Below, piece by piece: positions 44,540 to 52,328 of a stretch of DNA of 64,000 bases. The stretch covers positions 62,001 to 126,000 of the forward strand of contig CALSPX010000001.1 of assembly GCA_943788345.1 (NCBI GenBank), written 5' to 3'. This DNA is from Ascidiaceihabitans sp023955215 (GTDB lineage: Bacteria > Pseudomonadota > Alphaproteobacteria > Rhodobacterales > Rhodobacteraceae). Below the pieces are notes generated by a model. The model was given only the letters and a program-made list of their open reading frames with translations. It ran no database searches and was not told where the DNA came from. Made by a program: the position numbers and the translations under genes. Positions within the stretch are counted from its first letter, which is position 1, and every line of letters begins with the position of its first letter.

Positions 44540-45145
44540 TTAGTCGTCAGGGCGGTCCAGTTCAAACACATTCTCAACAACCGAATAGTCGCGGTAGCCA
44601 AGGCGTGAGAGCGGTTGGAACGTGGAGACGTCAAAGCGACCATTTACGATGGTATTGTCGCGCATGTGCACACCGATGACTTCGCCGAAGACCACATAGT
44701 TGCTTTCGCCCTCGATCTTCACGATCTGGGTCATTTTACATTCAAGCGATGCAGGCACGCCGTCGACCCGCGCGCAGTTGATGGTTTCGCAGTCCAATGC
44801 AGTCAGCCCCGCACGTGCGAATTCGTCCTCATCCTTGCCCAGTGGCGCGGACGTTGCGTTCATTTCGTTGCGCATGGCTGCTTCGACAATGTTGACGCAG
44901 AACACACCGGTTTCACGGATGTTGGCAACGCTGTCTTTGGTGTTGTCTTGGTCGTCCTTGGCGCTGGTGGATGCGAACATCACTTGGGGTGGAACGTAAG
45001 ACACAGCATTGAAAAACGAATAGGGGGCCAGATTGTTGCGGCCTTCACCGTCACGTGTTGAAATCCAACCAATGGGCCGTGGGGATACGATGGCGTTGAA
45101 GGGATTGTGCGGCAGCGGGTGACCATCTTTTGGTTGATAGAACAT
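44540..45145 (-). CDS. Flavin reductase-like domain protein
   Basis: 201 residues from the ATG at 45145 (MFYQPKDGHPLPHNPFNA), with AAAGGC upstream. This is the FMN-binding split-barrel flavin reductase family: AIVSPRPIGWISTRDGEGRN binds the phosphate of FMN and GVFCVNIVEAAMRNEMN follows. The C-terminus has YVVFGEVIGVHMRD and LSRLGYRDYSVV. Related proteins reduce flavin for a partner oxygenase or are of unknown role. No partner lies next to it; it is divergent from the acetyltransferase at 45267. Confidence 0.85.
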   Translation of the reverse strand: MFYQPKDGHPLPHNPFNAIVSPRPIGWISTRDGEGRNNLAPYSFFNAVSYVPPQVMFASTSAKDDQDNTKDSVANIRETGVFCVNIVEAAMRNEMNATSAPLGKDEDEFARAGLTALDCETINCARVDGVPASLECKMTQIVKIEGESNYVVFGEVIGVHMRDNTIVNGRFDVSTFQPLSRLGYRDYSVVENVFELDRPDD

Positions 45146-45266
45146 TTGGCAAGCCTTTCGTGCTTTCAATATTTGGCAAAGAGGTAGCGCCATGCTAGGT
45201 CGGAAACCAGCCCCTTTGATGCTTGGCCCCATCTAATCTGAAATACAATTCCAGACCTAATTGATT

Positions 45267-45755
45267 ATGTACGTTTTGACGCCTGAACATGACGACGACT
45301 GGTGGGAAGTCGAAGCACTGTATGATCTGTGCTTTGCGCCCGGACGCGAGGCGTTGTCTTCGTACCGTCTGCGCGATGACGTGCCCCCGGTTGAGGGCAT
45401 GAGCATGGTTGCGCGCGACATCGATGGTATCTTGGCCGGTGCGATCAGGTTCTGGCCTATTCGTGTTGGCGATACGCCGTCTTTGCTGCTTGGCCCAGTG
45501 GCTGTTCACCCAACCCGCCAAAGCGAGGGCTTGGGCGGTCAGTTGATGAACGCCAGTCTGGAGATTGCGGACGATACGGGATGGGAGCGTGTGATGTTGG
45601 TGGGTGATGAGCCCTATTACAAACGCTTTGGTTTCACGCTGCTTGAGGGAGTGATTATGCCACCCCCGACAAACCCCGCGCGGGTTCTGGGCCGTGCCTT
45701 GAAAAAGGGTGCATGGGACGGGGTGACGGGCAAGGTCCGTCGCTTCAAGGATTGA
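45267..45755 (+). CDS. GNAT-family N-acetyltransferase
   Basis: 162 residues from the ATG at 45267; an in-frame TTG lies at 45261 and no clear ribosome site is seen. The acetyl-CoA core is visible: LLGPVAVHPTRQSEGLGGQL (motif A) followed by VMLVGDEPYYKRFGF. The pattern GDEPYYxRFGF is shared by the YhbS-like predicted acetyltransferases. The substrate is unknown. It is followed after 44 bases by the EcsC gene. Confidence 0.85.
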   Translation: MYVLTPEHDDDWWEVEALYDLCFAPGREALSSYRLRDDVPPVEGMSMVARDIDGILAGAIRFWPIRVGDTPSLLLGPVAVHPTRQSEGLGGQLMNASLEIADDTGWERVMLVGDEPYYKRFGFTLLEGVIMPPPTNPARVLGRALKKGAWDGVTGKVRRFKD

Positions 45756-45799
45756 AAAATGGCGCGTGCCTCCCAATGTAATGCGTAAGGGAGACCCAA

Positions 45800-46567
45800 A
45801 TGACTGACCTGATCGTATCGAGTACCGTAGACGTGGACGCCGAGATTGAAGCGTTGGCGCGTCGCTATGCCAAGGCTGGCGGCATCGGGATCGATTTGCT
45901 GAACAGTTTGGGGGCTCAGGCTGATGGCCTGCTTCAACGTCTTCCCCAGAAAGCACAGGATGGTTTGCAGGACGCGACCGTTGCGGCGCTGAACCATGCG
46001 ATGACGGCGGCCCATAAATCCCGTGACATGGTGCCCGATCAAGCGGGCTGGTTGAATTCCGCAGTCAGTGCGGCGATGGGCGCTGTTGGCGGTATGGGTG
46101 GTTTGCCAACTGCCTTGGCCGAATTGCCAGTGACCACGACATTGTTGCTGCGCGTGATCAATGGGGTCGCGGCAGAACATGGGTTTGACACCAGCGAAGA
46201 AAACGTGCGGTTTGACTGTGTGCATGTGTTTACGGCGGCAGGTCCGCTGGATCACGATGACAGCGCGGAAATCGCGTTTTTGTCTGCGCGCATGGCCCTG
46301 AGTGGGACGGCAATGCAGGCGATCATAGCGCGTGTTGCCCCGCGTTTGGCGACTGTTTTGGGGCAGAAATTGGCGGCCCAAGCGGTGCCTGTTTTGGGAG
46401 CTGTGGCAGGGGCTGCGACCAATTACGCCTACACCAGCTATTATACCGATATGGCCCATGTGCATTTTGGTCTGCGCAGGTTGGCGATTGACGCGGATGT
46501 TTCGCGTGAGGTGCTGGTGGATAGGTTGCGCCAGCGGATGAACAAAACGCCGGTTAAGCGCGCTTAG
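45800..46567 (+). CDS. EcsC family protein
   Basis: 255 residues. The family is known from Bacillus EcsC, of unclear function. Seen here: EIEALARRYAKAGGIGIDLLN at the start, glycine/alanine-rich hydrophobic segments (AAMGAVGGMGGLPTALAELPVTT), AEHGFDTSEENVRFDCVHVF and a late VPVLGAVAGAATNYAYTSYY. The hydrophobic stretches suggest membrane contact. The stop overlaps the convergent modC stop by four bases (TTAG). A good AAGGGAGA ribosome site precedes the ATG. Confidence 0.82.
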   Translation: MTDLIVSSTVDVDAEIEALARRYAKAGGIGIDLLNSLGAQADGLLQRLPQKAQDGLQDATVAALNHAMTAAHKSRDMVPDQAGWLNSAVSAAMGAVGGMGGLPTALAELPVTTTLLLRVINGVAAEHGFDTSEENVRFDCVHVFTAAGPLDHDDSAEIAFLSARMALSGTAMQAIIARVAPRLATVLGQKLAAQAVPVLGAVAGAATNYAYTSYYTDMAHVHFGLRRLAIDADVSREVLVDRLRQRMNKTPVKRA

Positions 46568-47652
46568 CGTCCGATCGAGGTGGCGGCGATAGATGTCGCT
46601 TTGATCACCGCAAAGCAACTGACGCCTTCCGACAAATCCAGATCCTGTACCGCGCGTGCTGTGACACGTGCCAGCAGTTGATCGCCAACGGCGTCCAGAC
46701 TGATGGCGGCACCAGGCCCATCGCCAGTGCGGATGCTTTTCACGGTCACAGGCAGGATGTTGACCGATGACAACCCTGTTGGGCGTGTGCGTGACAGGAT
46801 CACGTCTTGGGCCAATACATGTAAGCGCACAAGCGTGCCAACGGGGGCCGCAACACCGGGCAATTCAATTATACCCGCGTTGGTCTTTAGCGTGCTGATA
46901 CCGTCATTGCCGTGTTCCATTACTGTCGCTTGAAGGACCGCACCGGCCTGACGCACGCCAACAAGTGGCACAATGGTAGGATCAGCCAAGACATCAAAGA
47001 TGGAACCAGAGGCCGCGATCTTCCCTTTGGAGAGGATCACCAGTTGATCGGCCAGTCGCGCGATCTCGTCCAATGCGTGGCTGACGTATAGGATTGGCAA
47101 ACCTGCGGCCCCTGACTTGAGCCGTTCAAGATAGGGCAGGATGTTGTCTTTGCGTGGGCCATCAAGGGCGGCAAGGGGTTCGTCCATCAACAGCATCTTT
47201 GGGCGGCTTAGCAATGCACGCCCCAAAGCGACCCGTTGTTTTTCACCACCCGATAGATCGGTGGGTCGGCGTTTCAGCAGATCGGTGAGGCCCAGAAGAT
47301 CAGCAACCTCATCCAGCGAGGGGCCTGTTGACCCTGCGGGGGCGTGGCGCAATCCAAAGCGTAGGTTTTGCGTGACGTCCATGTGGGGAAATAGGCGCGC
47401 GTCTTGGAACACATATCCCATGCGGCGTTTGTGGGCAGGTAAGTTGATGCGCTGGGCGGCGTCAAAGAGGGGCGTGTCATTCAGCGTGATGTGGCCGCTG
47501 TCAGGCTCGCTTAGGCCAGCAACCGCGTTGATCAGGGTGGTTTTACCCGCGCCCGAACGCCCGAAGACGGCTGTGACGCCATTCGGGGCAGTGAATCCCA
47601 CATCAAGGGTGAACGCGCCAAGGCGTTTGGTGATGTTCAGATCAAGGCTCAT
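46564..47652 (-). CDS. modC: Molybdate ABC transporter ATP-binding protein ModC
   Basis: 362 residues. Walker A is FGRSGAGKTTLINA, the ABC signature LSGGEKQRVALGRAL and Walker B KMLLMDEPLAALDG; the H-loop is in ILYVSHALDEIARLA. The C-terminal ~70 residues form a TOBE/Mop-like molybdate-binding domain, which separates ModC from other ABC ATPases. It powers molybdate import with ModA and ModB. The start overlaps the modB stop (ATGA). Confidence 0.95.
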   Translation of the reverse strand: MSLDLNITKRLGAFTLDVGFTAPNGVTAVFGRSGAGKTTLINAVAGLSEPDSGHITLNDTPLFDAAQRINLPAHKRRMGYVFQDARLFPHMDVTQNLRFGLRHAPAGSTGPSLDEVADLLGLTDLLKRRPTDLSGGEKQRVALGRALLSRPKMLLMDEPLAALDGPRKDNILPYLERLKSGAAGLPILYVSHALDEIARLADQLVILSKGKIAASGSIFDVLADPTIVPLVGVRQAGAVLQATVMEHGNDGISTLKTNAGIIELPGVAAPVGTLVRLHVLAQDVILSRTRPTGLSSVNILPVTVKSIRTGDGPGAAISLDAVGDQLLARVTARAVQDLDLSEGVSCFAVIKATSIAATSIGR

Positions 47653-48353
47653 GTGTCGCCCTCAATCCCGCGAATGCGTTTGGCGACCCTTTGGGCCAGC
47701 CATTCAGACAGGGCAACGGCAGTGATGGCGATTACGCAGGCCCATAACACGAGGGCAATGGCGCGGCCTTCACCGCCTGGTACTTGCAGGAAGCTGTAGA
47801 TGGCAGAGGGCAGTGTTTGGGTTTGACCGGGGATGTTGGCGACGAAGGTGATCGTGGCCCCGAACTCACCAATCGCTTTGGCAAACCCCATGACCGCACC
47901 CGCCAATATGCCCGGTGCAATGAGGGGAAGGGTGACGCTGGCAAATACCGATGCGGGTTTGGCCCCTAGGGTTGCTGCGGCTTGTTCCAACTTTGGGTCC
48001 ACCGCTTCAATGGCAAGGCGCATGGCGCGGACCATAAGGGGAAAGCCCATGATGACAGCCGCCAAGACGGCACCGGTCCAGCGAAAGGCAAGGGTGATGC
48101 CGAACACATCGTAAAGAAAGCCACCGATGGGTCCGTTGCGCCCAAAACCGATCAGCAACAGATAGCCCGTGACAACAGGGGGCAGGACAAGGGGCAGGTG
48201 AACCAATGCGGACAGCAACGCCTTGCCGCGAAATTGCCCACGCGCCAGCAGCCACGCCACCCACAGCGCGATGGGCAGGGCAACAAGGGTCGCGGTGCAG
48301 GCCACCAGAAGTGACAGGCGCAGGGCATCCCAGCTGGCGGCGTCAAGCATCAT
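47649..48353 (-). CDS. modB: Molybdate ABC transporter permease ModB
   Basis: 234 residues with five or so membrane helices. The EAA loop that contacts ModC is EQAAATLGAKPASVFASVTL. The family ends with a membrane segment and a basic tail. Two ATGs lie side by side at the start (48353 and 48350). The ATG overlaps the modA stop, and the modB stop overlaps modC, so all three are tightly coupled. Confidence 0.94.
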   Translation of the reverse strand: MMLDAASWDALRLSLLVACTATLVALPIALWVAWLLARGQFRGKALLSALVHLPLVLPPVVTGYLLLIGFGRNGPIGGFLYDVFGITLAFRWTGAVLAAVIMGFPLMVRAMRLAIEAVDPKLEQAAATLGAKPASVFASVTLPLIAPGILAGAVMGFAKAIGEFGATITFVANIPGQTQTLPSAIYSFLQVPGGEGRAIALVLWACVIAITAVALSEWLAQRVAKRIRGIEGDT

Positions 48354-49096
48354 TGGGGTGCCTCTGGGATGGTAAAGCCGTTGTTTTCAAAGATCGCAGC
48401 GGCTTCAGGGGAAGACAGAAGGGTCAGGAACGCACGGCCATCTTCGGTGATCGCAGCGGCGGGGTATGTAATTGGGTCGTGGGCTGTCTTAGGGACGTTG
48501 TAGACAACATCGACGCGTGGTTCGGCCTGCGCATCAGAACGGTAAACCACACCAAGGGGCGTTTCACCGCGTGCGACAAGGGCAAGGGCAAGACGTACAT
48601 TTTCCACCTCTGCCAGTTGATCGATCACGCGGTCCCACAGGCCCGCAGTTTCGAGCCAAGTTTGGGCGTAGATACCGGCGGGGACGCTGTCACGTTGGCC
48701 CATTGCAAGGCGGCCCTGATCCAGGCGTTGTGGTATTTCTGTGGGGGTGATGAGGGGACCGGCACCGTTGGGGCCGATCAAGACAAGGCTATTATTGGCG
48801 ACATTGCGTCGACTACCTGCGAGCACTGCACCGCGTGTTTCAAGCCAATCCATCCAGCGTGGGTGGGCAAGGATCACAACATCCGCTGGTGCCCCAATGG
48901 ACACTTGGCGCGCGATTGTGCCTGACCCTGCATAGGACAGGGTGACGGGTGTTGTGCTAAGGGCTGCGATTTCATCAAGGGCACCGCGTAAGGAGGCAGC
49001 GGCAAAGACGGTTGTGTCTGCATGCACGGCCCCGATAGGGAGCGCCACAATAGCAAAAACCTGAGCCAATACCCTGATATGGAGCGCGAATTTCAT
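48350..49096 (-). CDS. modA: Molybdate-binding periplasmic protein ModA
   Basis: 248 residues. A signal peptide (about 1-26, ending AVHADT) precedes the oxyanion-binding protein. Family marks are TVFAAASLRGALDEIA, the GSGTIARQVSIGAPADVVI stretch that binds the anion, and GRLAMGQRDSVPAGIYAQTW. It captures molybdate in the periplasm. I could not find a convincing ModE palindrome in the 150-base gap upstream. Divergent from the Nudix gene. Confidence 0.94.
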   Translation of the reverse strand: MKFALHIRVLAQVFAIVALPIGAVHADTTVFAAASLRGALDEIAALSTTPVTLSYAGSGTIARQVSIGAPADVVILAHPRWMDWLETRGAVLAGSRRNVANNSLVLIGPNGAGPLITPTEIPQRLDQGRLAMGQRDSVPAGIYAQTWLETAGLWDRVIDQLAEVENVRLALALVARGETPLGVVYRSDAQAEPRVDVVYNVPKTAHDPITYPAAAITEDGRAFLTLLSSPEAAAIFENNGFTIPEAPQ

Positions 49097-49248
49097 GGCT
49101 TTGACTATCGTTCAGCCCTGTTTGTCATTCAAGCGCAATAGCGCTGGGCGAAACCCCGTGATGGGTGGATTTTCCAACAGCTCTGGAAATTCCCAGTAAA
49201 ACAGGGTAAATTGGGAAAAAACAATAAGAAGCAGGTTAGATTTTTCAG

Positions 49249-49719
49249 ATGGGTCCCATGGTAAAGCAACTTCCAATTTCTGTTGGAGGAGCCAAGAAAA
49301 GCGATGTGCGCACTCAGTTTGCCGCGCTTTGCTACCGTGTGGTGAAGGACAAAGTTCAGGTTTTGGTGATCTCGTCGCGTGGCACTGGCCGTTGGATTGT
49401 GCCCAAAGGTTGGCCGATGGACGGAAAAACCCCTGCGGAGGCTGCCTTGCAAGAAGCGTGGGAAGAAGCGGGCGTGATTGGCAAAGTCGTGTCTGCGCCG
49501 CTTGGTCTGTATTCCTACCAGAAGGTGCAAGAAGACGCGCCTGATTTCCCATGTATCGCAGTAGTTTACGCGGTTAAGGTCAAATCCCTGTCCAAAGATT
49601 TTCCCGAAGCAGGCGAACGTCGTGTGAAGTGGGTTGGGCGCAAGAAGGCCGCTAAATTGGTGGACGAACCTGAATTGTCACGGATTTTGCGTGACTTTGA
49701 TCCGCGCAAAGCTGCCTGA
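49249..49719 (+). CDS. Nudix hydrolase
   Basis: 156 residues. The Nudix box follows the G-x5-E-x7-REUxEExGU pattern with one change: GKTPAEAALQEAWEEAGVIG has QEAWEE where RE-x-x-EE is usual. It comes after RGTGRWIVPKGWP, which is typical for the diphosphoinositol/diadenosine polyphosphate group. It probably cleaves a nucleoside- or inositol-linked diphosphate. The start may be 49249 or the ATG at 49258. It has 150 bases of upstream sequence shared with modA. Confidence 0.86.
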   Translation: MGPMVKQLPISVGGAKKSDVRTQFAALCYRVVKDKVQVLVISSRGTGRWIVPKGWPMDGKTPAEAALQEAWEEAGVIGKVVSAPLGLYSYQKVQEDAPDFPCIAVVYAVKVKSLSKDFPEAGERRVKWVGRKKAAKLVDEPELSRILRDFDPRKAA

Positions 49720-49838
49720 ACCCTTATAAAATTGGGGAATGCGTGTTGACGCATGGACTGTGTTGGGCTTTGCTCTAACTGATTTAGTCTTCTGCAATTC
49801 TACGTGCGTCATTCCCTTATTGGACATTAGACACCACC

Positions 49839-50285
49839 ATGATCAAATTCACGCTGAAATGTGACAAAGACCACAGCTTTGAAAGCTGGTTCCAGTCAGG
49901 CACTGCCTTTGACACATTGGCGGCAGCTGGGCATGTGACTTGTGCGGTCTGCGGCAGTGCGAGCGTAAAGAAAACATTGATGGCACCGCGCGTGCGCCCT
50001 GCACGCAATGCGGCAGAGCCAACAGCAGATACACCCCAGCAGATGGCATTGAGTGCCCCACAAAGCGAGGCAGAGACTGCACTGGCGGCCATGCGCAAAC
50101 AGGTCGAAGAGAATTCAGATTACGTTGGCAAAGGTTTTGCCAAAGAAGCCCGCGATATGCACCTTGGTGACAGCCCAGAGCGTTCGATTTATGGCACCGC
50201 AAGTGCTGAGCAGGCCAAGGCCCTTATCGAAGACGGGGTGCCTGTGGTGCCCCTTCCGTTCATTCCAAAAGAAAGCGCGAATTGA
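49839..50285 (+). CDS. DUF1178 family protein
   Basis: 148 residues. The N-terminus is a small metal-site-like module: IKFTLKCDKDHSFESWF, then HVTCAVCGSASVKKTLMAPRV, with three cysteines and a His placed as in a zinc ribbon. The C-terminal half is helical (ETALAAMRKQVEENSDYVG, GKGFAKEARDMHLG) and ends PFIPKESAN. This is the form of DUF1178, widespread in alphaproteobacteria and without known function. The SDR gene starts 4 bases after the stop. Confidence 0.85.
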   Translation: MIKFTLKCDKDHSFESWFQSGTAFDTLAAAGHVTCAVCGSASVKKTLMAPRVRPARNAAEPTADTPQQMALSAPQSEAETALAAMRKQVEENSDYVGKGFAKEARDMHLGDSPERSIYGTASAEQAKALIEDGVPVVPLPFIPKESAN

Positions 50286-50289
50286 TATT

Positions 50290-50935
50290 ATGCATGTAGT
50301 TATTACCGGTGCGAGCCGGGGCATTGGTGCCGGTTTGGCCGATCTTTACCGTGAAGCAGGGCACGAGGTGACGGGCACTGGGCGTTCTGTGATGGCTGAT
50401 TTTCAGCTTGATGTCGCACATCCCAGCGATCACGCAGCAATGGCCGAAGCGATGGCAGGCAAGCCGGTTGATCTGTTGATCTGCAACGCGGGTGTTTTGT
50501 TTGATCGCAGCGAGGCACTTGAAAGCGGATATAACGCTGAGATGTGGGCGGCGATGTTTGCGGCCAACGTTACGGGTGTATTTCTAAGCGTTCAGTCGAT
50601 GTTGCCGATGCTGCGTTTGGCACCAAACGCAAAGATTGCAATTATTTCCAGCCAGCTGGGTTCATCCACACACGCGGGTGGTGGCATGTATATTTACCGT
50701 GCGTCCAAAGCTGCGGCGCTGAATTTGGGCCGCAACCTTGCGACGGATTTGCGCGATGAAGGCATTTCTGTAGGGATTTACCATCCCGGTTGGGTCAAGA
50801 CGGATATGGGCGGCGACGTTGCTGATATCACGATTGATGAATCGGTTCAGGGGCTGGCTGCGCGATTTGCAGGCGCTCAACCTTGAAACCACGGGTTGTT
50901 TCGAAACATGGGATGGCCGCGCCCACGACCTTTGA
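50290..50935 (+). pseudogene. Short-chain dehydrogenase/reductase (frameshifted near the end)
   Basis: The frame from the ATG at 50290 ends at 50886 as RFAGAQP, but taking out one G at 50872-50873 continues as LNLETTGCFETWDGRAHDL and stops at 50935, a normal SDR end. The full protein is about 214 residues. TGASRGIGAG binds NAD(P), NAG is at about residue 66, and the catalytic pair is in YRASK. This atypical short SDR group resembles C-factor-like proteins. The substrate is unknown. The break is in a GG pair, so error is likely; even as written only the tail is lost. Confidence 0.82.
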
Positions 50936-51038
50936 TGGTTCGCGGCAATGTCGCTGATGCGTGTTGCGCCGCTCATGGTGCTTGTGATTGGCCCCATCTG
51001 CGCGTAAACCGCCCGTGAATTTAAGACGAGAGGTTTTC

Positions 51039-52277
51039 ATGCCCGTTCTGGTAATGAAGTTTGGTGGCACATCAGTTGCCACGTTGGATCGGATCAAACG
51101 CGCGGCCAAACGGGTCGGCGTTGAAGTGGCCAAAGGCTATGACGTAATCGTCATTGTCTCTGCTATGTCTGGTAAAACCAATGAATTGGTGGGTTGGGTC
51201 AACGAGACCTCGCCTATGTATGACGCACGCGAGTATGATGCGATTGTATCGTCTGGCGAAAACGTCACGGCAGGCTTGATGGCGTTGACCTTGCAAGAGA
51301 TGGACGTGCCTGCACGCTCTTGGCAGGGCTGGCAGGTGCCGGTCAAAACCACATCGGCCCACGCAGCGGCGCGGATCGAAGAAATCCCGAATGACAACAT
51401 CATGGGCAGCTTCGGCAACGGAATGCGCGTGGCTGTTGTTGCTGGTTTTCAGGGCGTTTCGCCTGAGGGGCGCATTACAACACTGGGTCGCGGTGGTTCT
51501 GATACCACGGCTGTGGCTTTTGCTGCTGCATTCGATGCAGAGCGTTGCGACATCTACACGGATGTGGACGGTATTTACACAACCGATCCACGCGTTTGCA
51601 AAAAGGCCCGCAAGCTGGATCGCATCGCGTTTGAAGAAATGTTGGAACTGGCGTCCTTGGGTGCCAAAGTTTTGCAGACCCGCTCTGTTGAGTTGGCAAT
51701 GCGTTACAAAGTTAAGCTGCGCGTCCTAAGCAGCTTTGAAGAACAATCAGACGAAGCCGGTACGCTGGTTTGTGCGGAGGAAGAAATCATGGAAAGCAAT
51801 GTAGTCGCCGGAGTCGCGTTTAGTCGTGACGAAGCCAAGATGACCTTGATCTCGGTTGCGGATCGCCCTGGAATTGCTGCGCTGATCTTTACCGCGCTAA
51901 GCGATGCAGGCGTGAACGTCGATATGATCGTGCAAAACATCTCTGAAGAGGGCCGCACGGACATGACGTTCAGCTGCCCAACGGACCAAGTGGCCCGCGC
52001 AGAGGCTGCAATGGCCGAAGCCAAGACAACAGGCACAATCAATTTCGCAGAACTTATTGCGGATACTGAAGTGGCTAAAGTTTCAGTTGTTGGCATCGGT
52101 ATGCGTTCGCACACAGGTGTGGCGGCGAAAATGTTCCAAGTGATGAGTACTGAAGGTATCAACCTTAAGGTCATTACCACATCAGAAATCAAGATTTCCG
52201 TCCTGATTGATCGGAAATACATGGAACTTGCTGTCCAAGCCCTGCATGATGCGTTTGAACTGGACAAAGCTGCTTAA
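51039..52277 (+). CDS. lysC: Aspartate kinase
   Basis: 412 residues from the ATG at 51039, with GAGAGG upstream. It phosphorylates aspartate, the first step to lysine, threonine and methionine. The kinase signature MKFGGTSVAT is at the N-terminus and GRGGSDTTAVAFAAA in the middle. Two ACT domains follow (about 265-405; SVADRPGIAALIFTALSDAG and GIGMRSHTGVAAKMF), giving feedback control by lysine and/or threonine. Followed by ptsP in the order conserved in alphaproteobacteria. Confidence 0.96.
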   Translation: MPVLVMKFGGTSVATLDRIKRAAKRVGVEVAKGYDVIVIVSAMSGKTNELVGWVNETSPMYDAREYDAIVSSGENVTAGLMALTLQEMDVPARSWQGWQVPVKTTSAHAAARIEEIPNDNIMGSFGNGMRVAVVAGFQGVSPEGRITTLGRGGSDTTAVAFAAAFDAERCDIYTDVDGIYTTDPRVCKKARKLDRIAFEEMLELASLGAKVLQTRSVELAMRYKVKLRVLSSFEEQSDEAGTLVCAEEEIMESNVVAGVAFSRDEAKMTLISVADRPGIAALIFTALSDAGVNVDMIVQNISEEGRTDMTFSCPTDQVARAEAAMAEAKTTGTINFAELIADTEVAKVSVVGIGMRSHTGVAAKMFQVMSTEGINLKVITTSEIKISVLIDRKYMELAVQALHDAFELDKAA

Positions 52278-52328
52278 CTCCCAAAATATTGGGAGGGCTC
52301 TGAACAATATGAAGGAGCGCTGTCCGAG

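Noticed and set aside
45617..46618. 333-residue minus-strand frame
   Set aside because: Antisense to the EcsC gene, rich in Arg, His and Gln, with no recognisable motif.
49097..49248. ModE-binding palindrome upstream of modA
   Set aside because: No sequence close to the known TATA-rich inverted repeat is seen in this gap.
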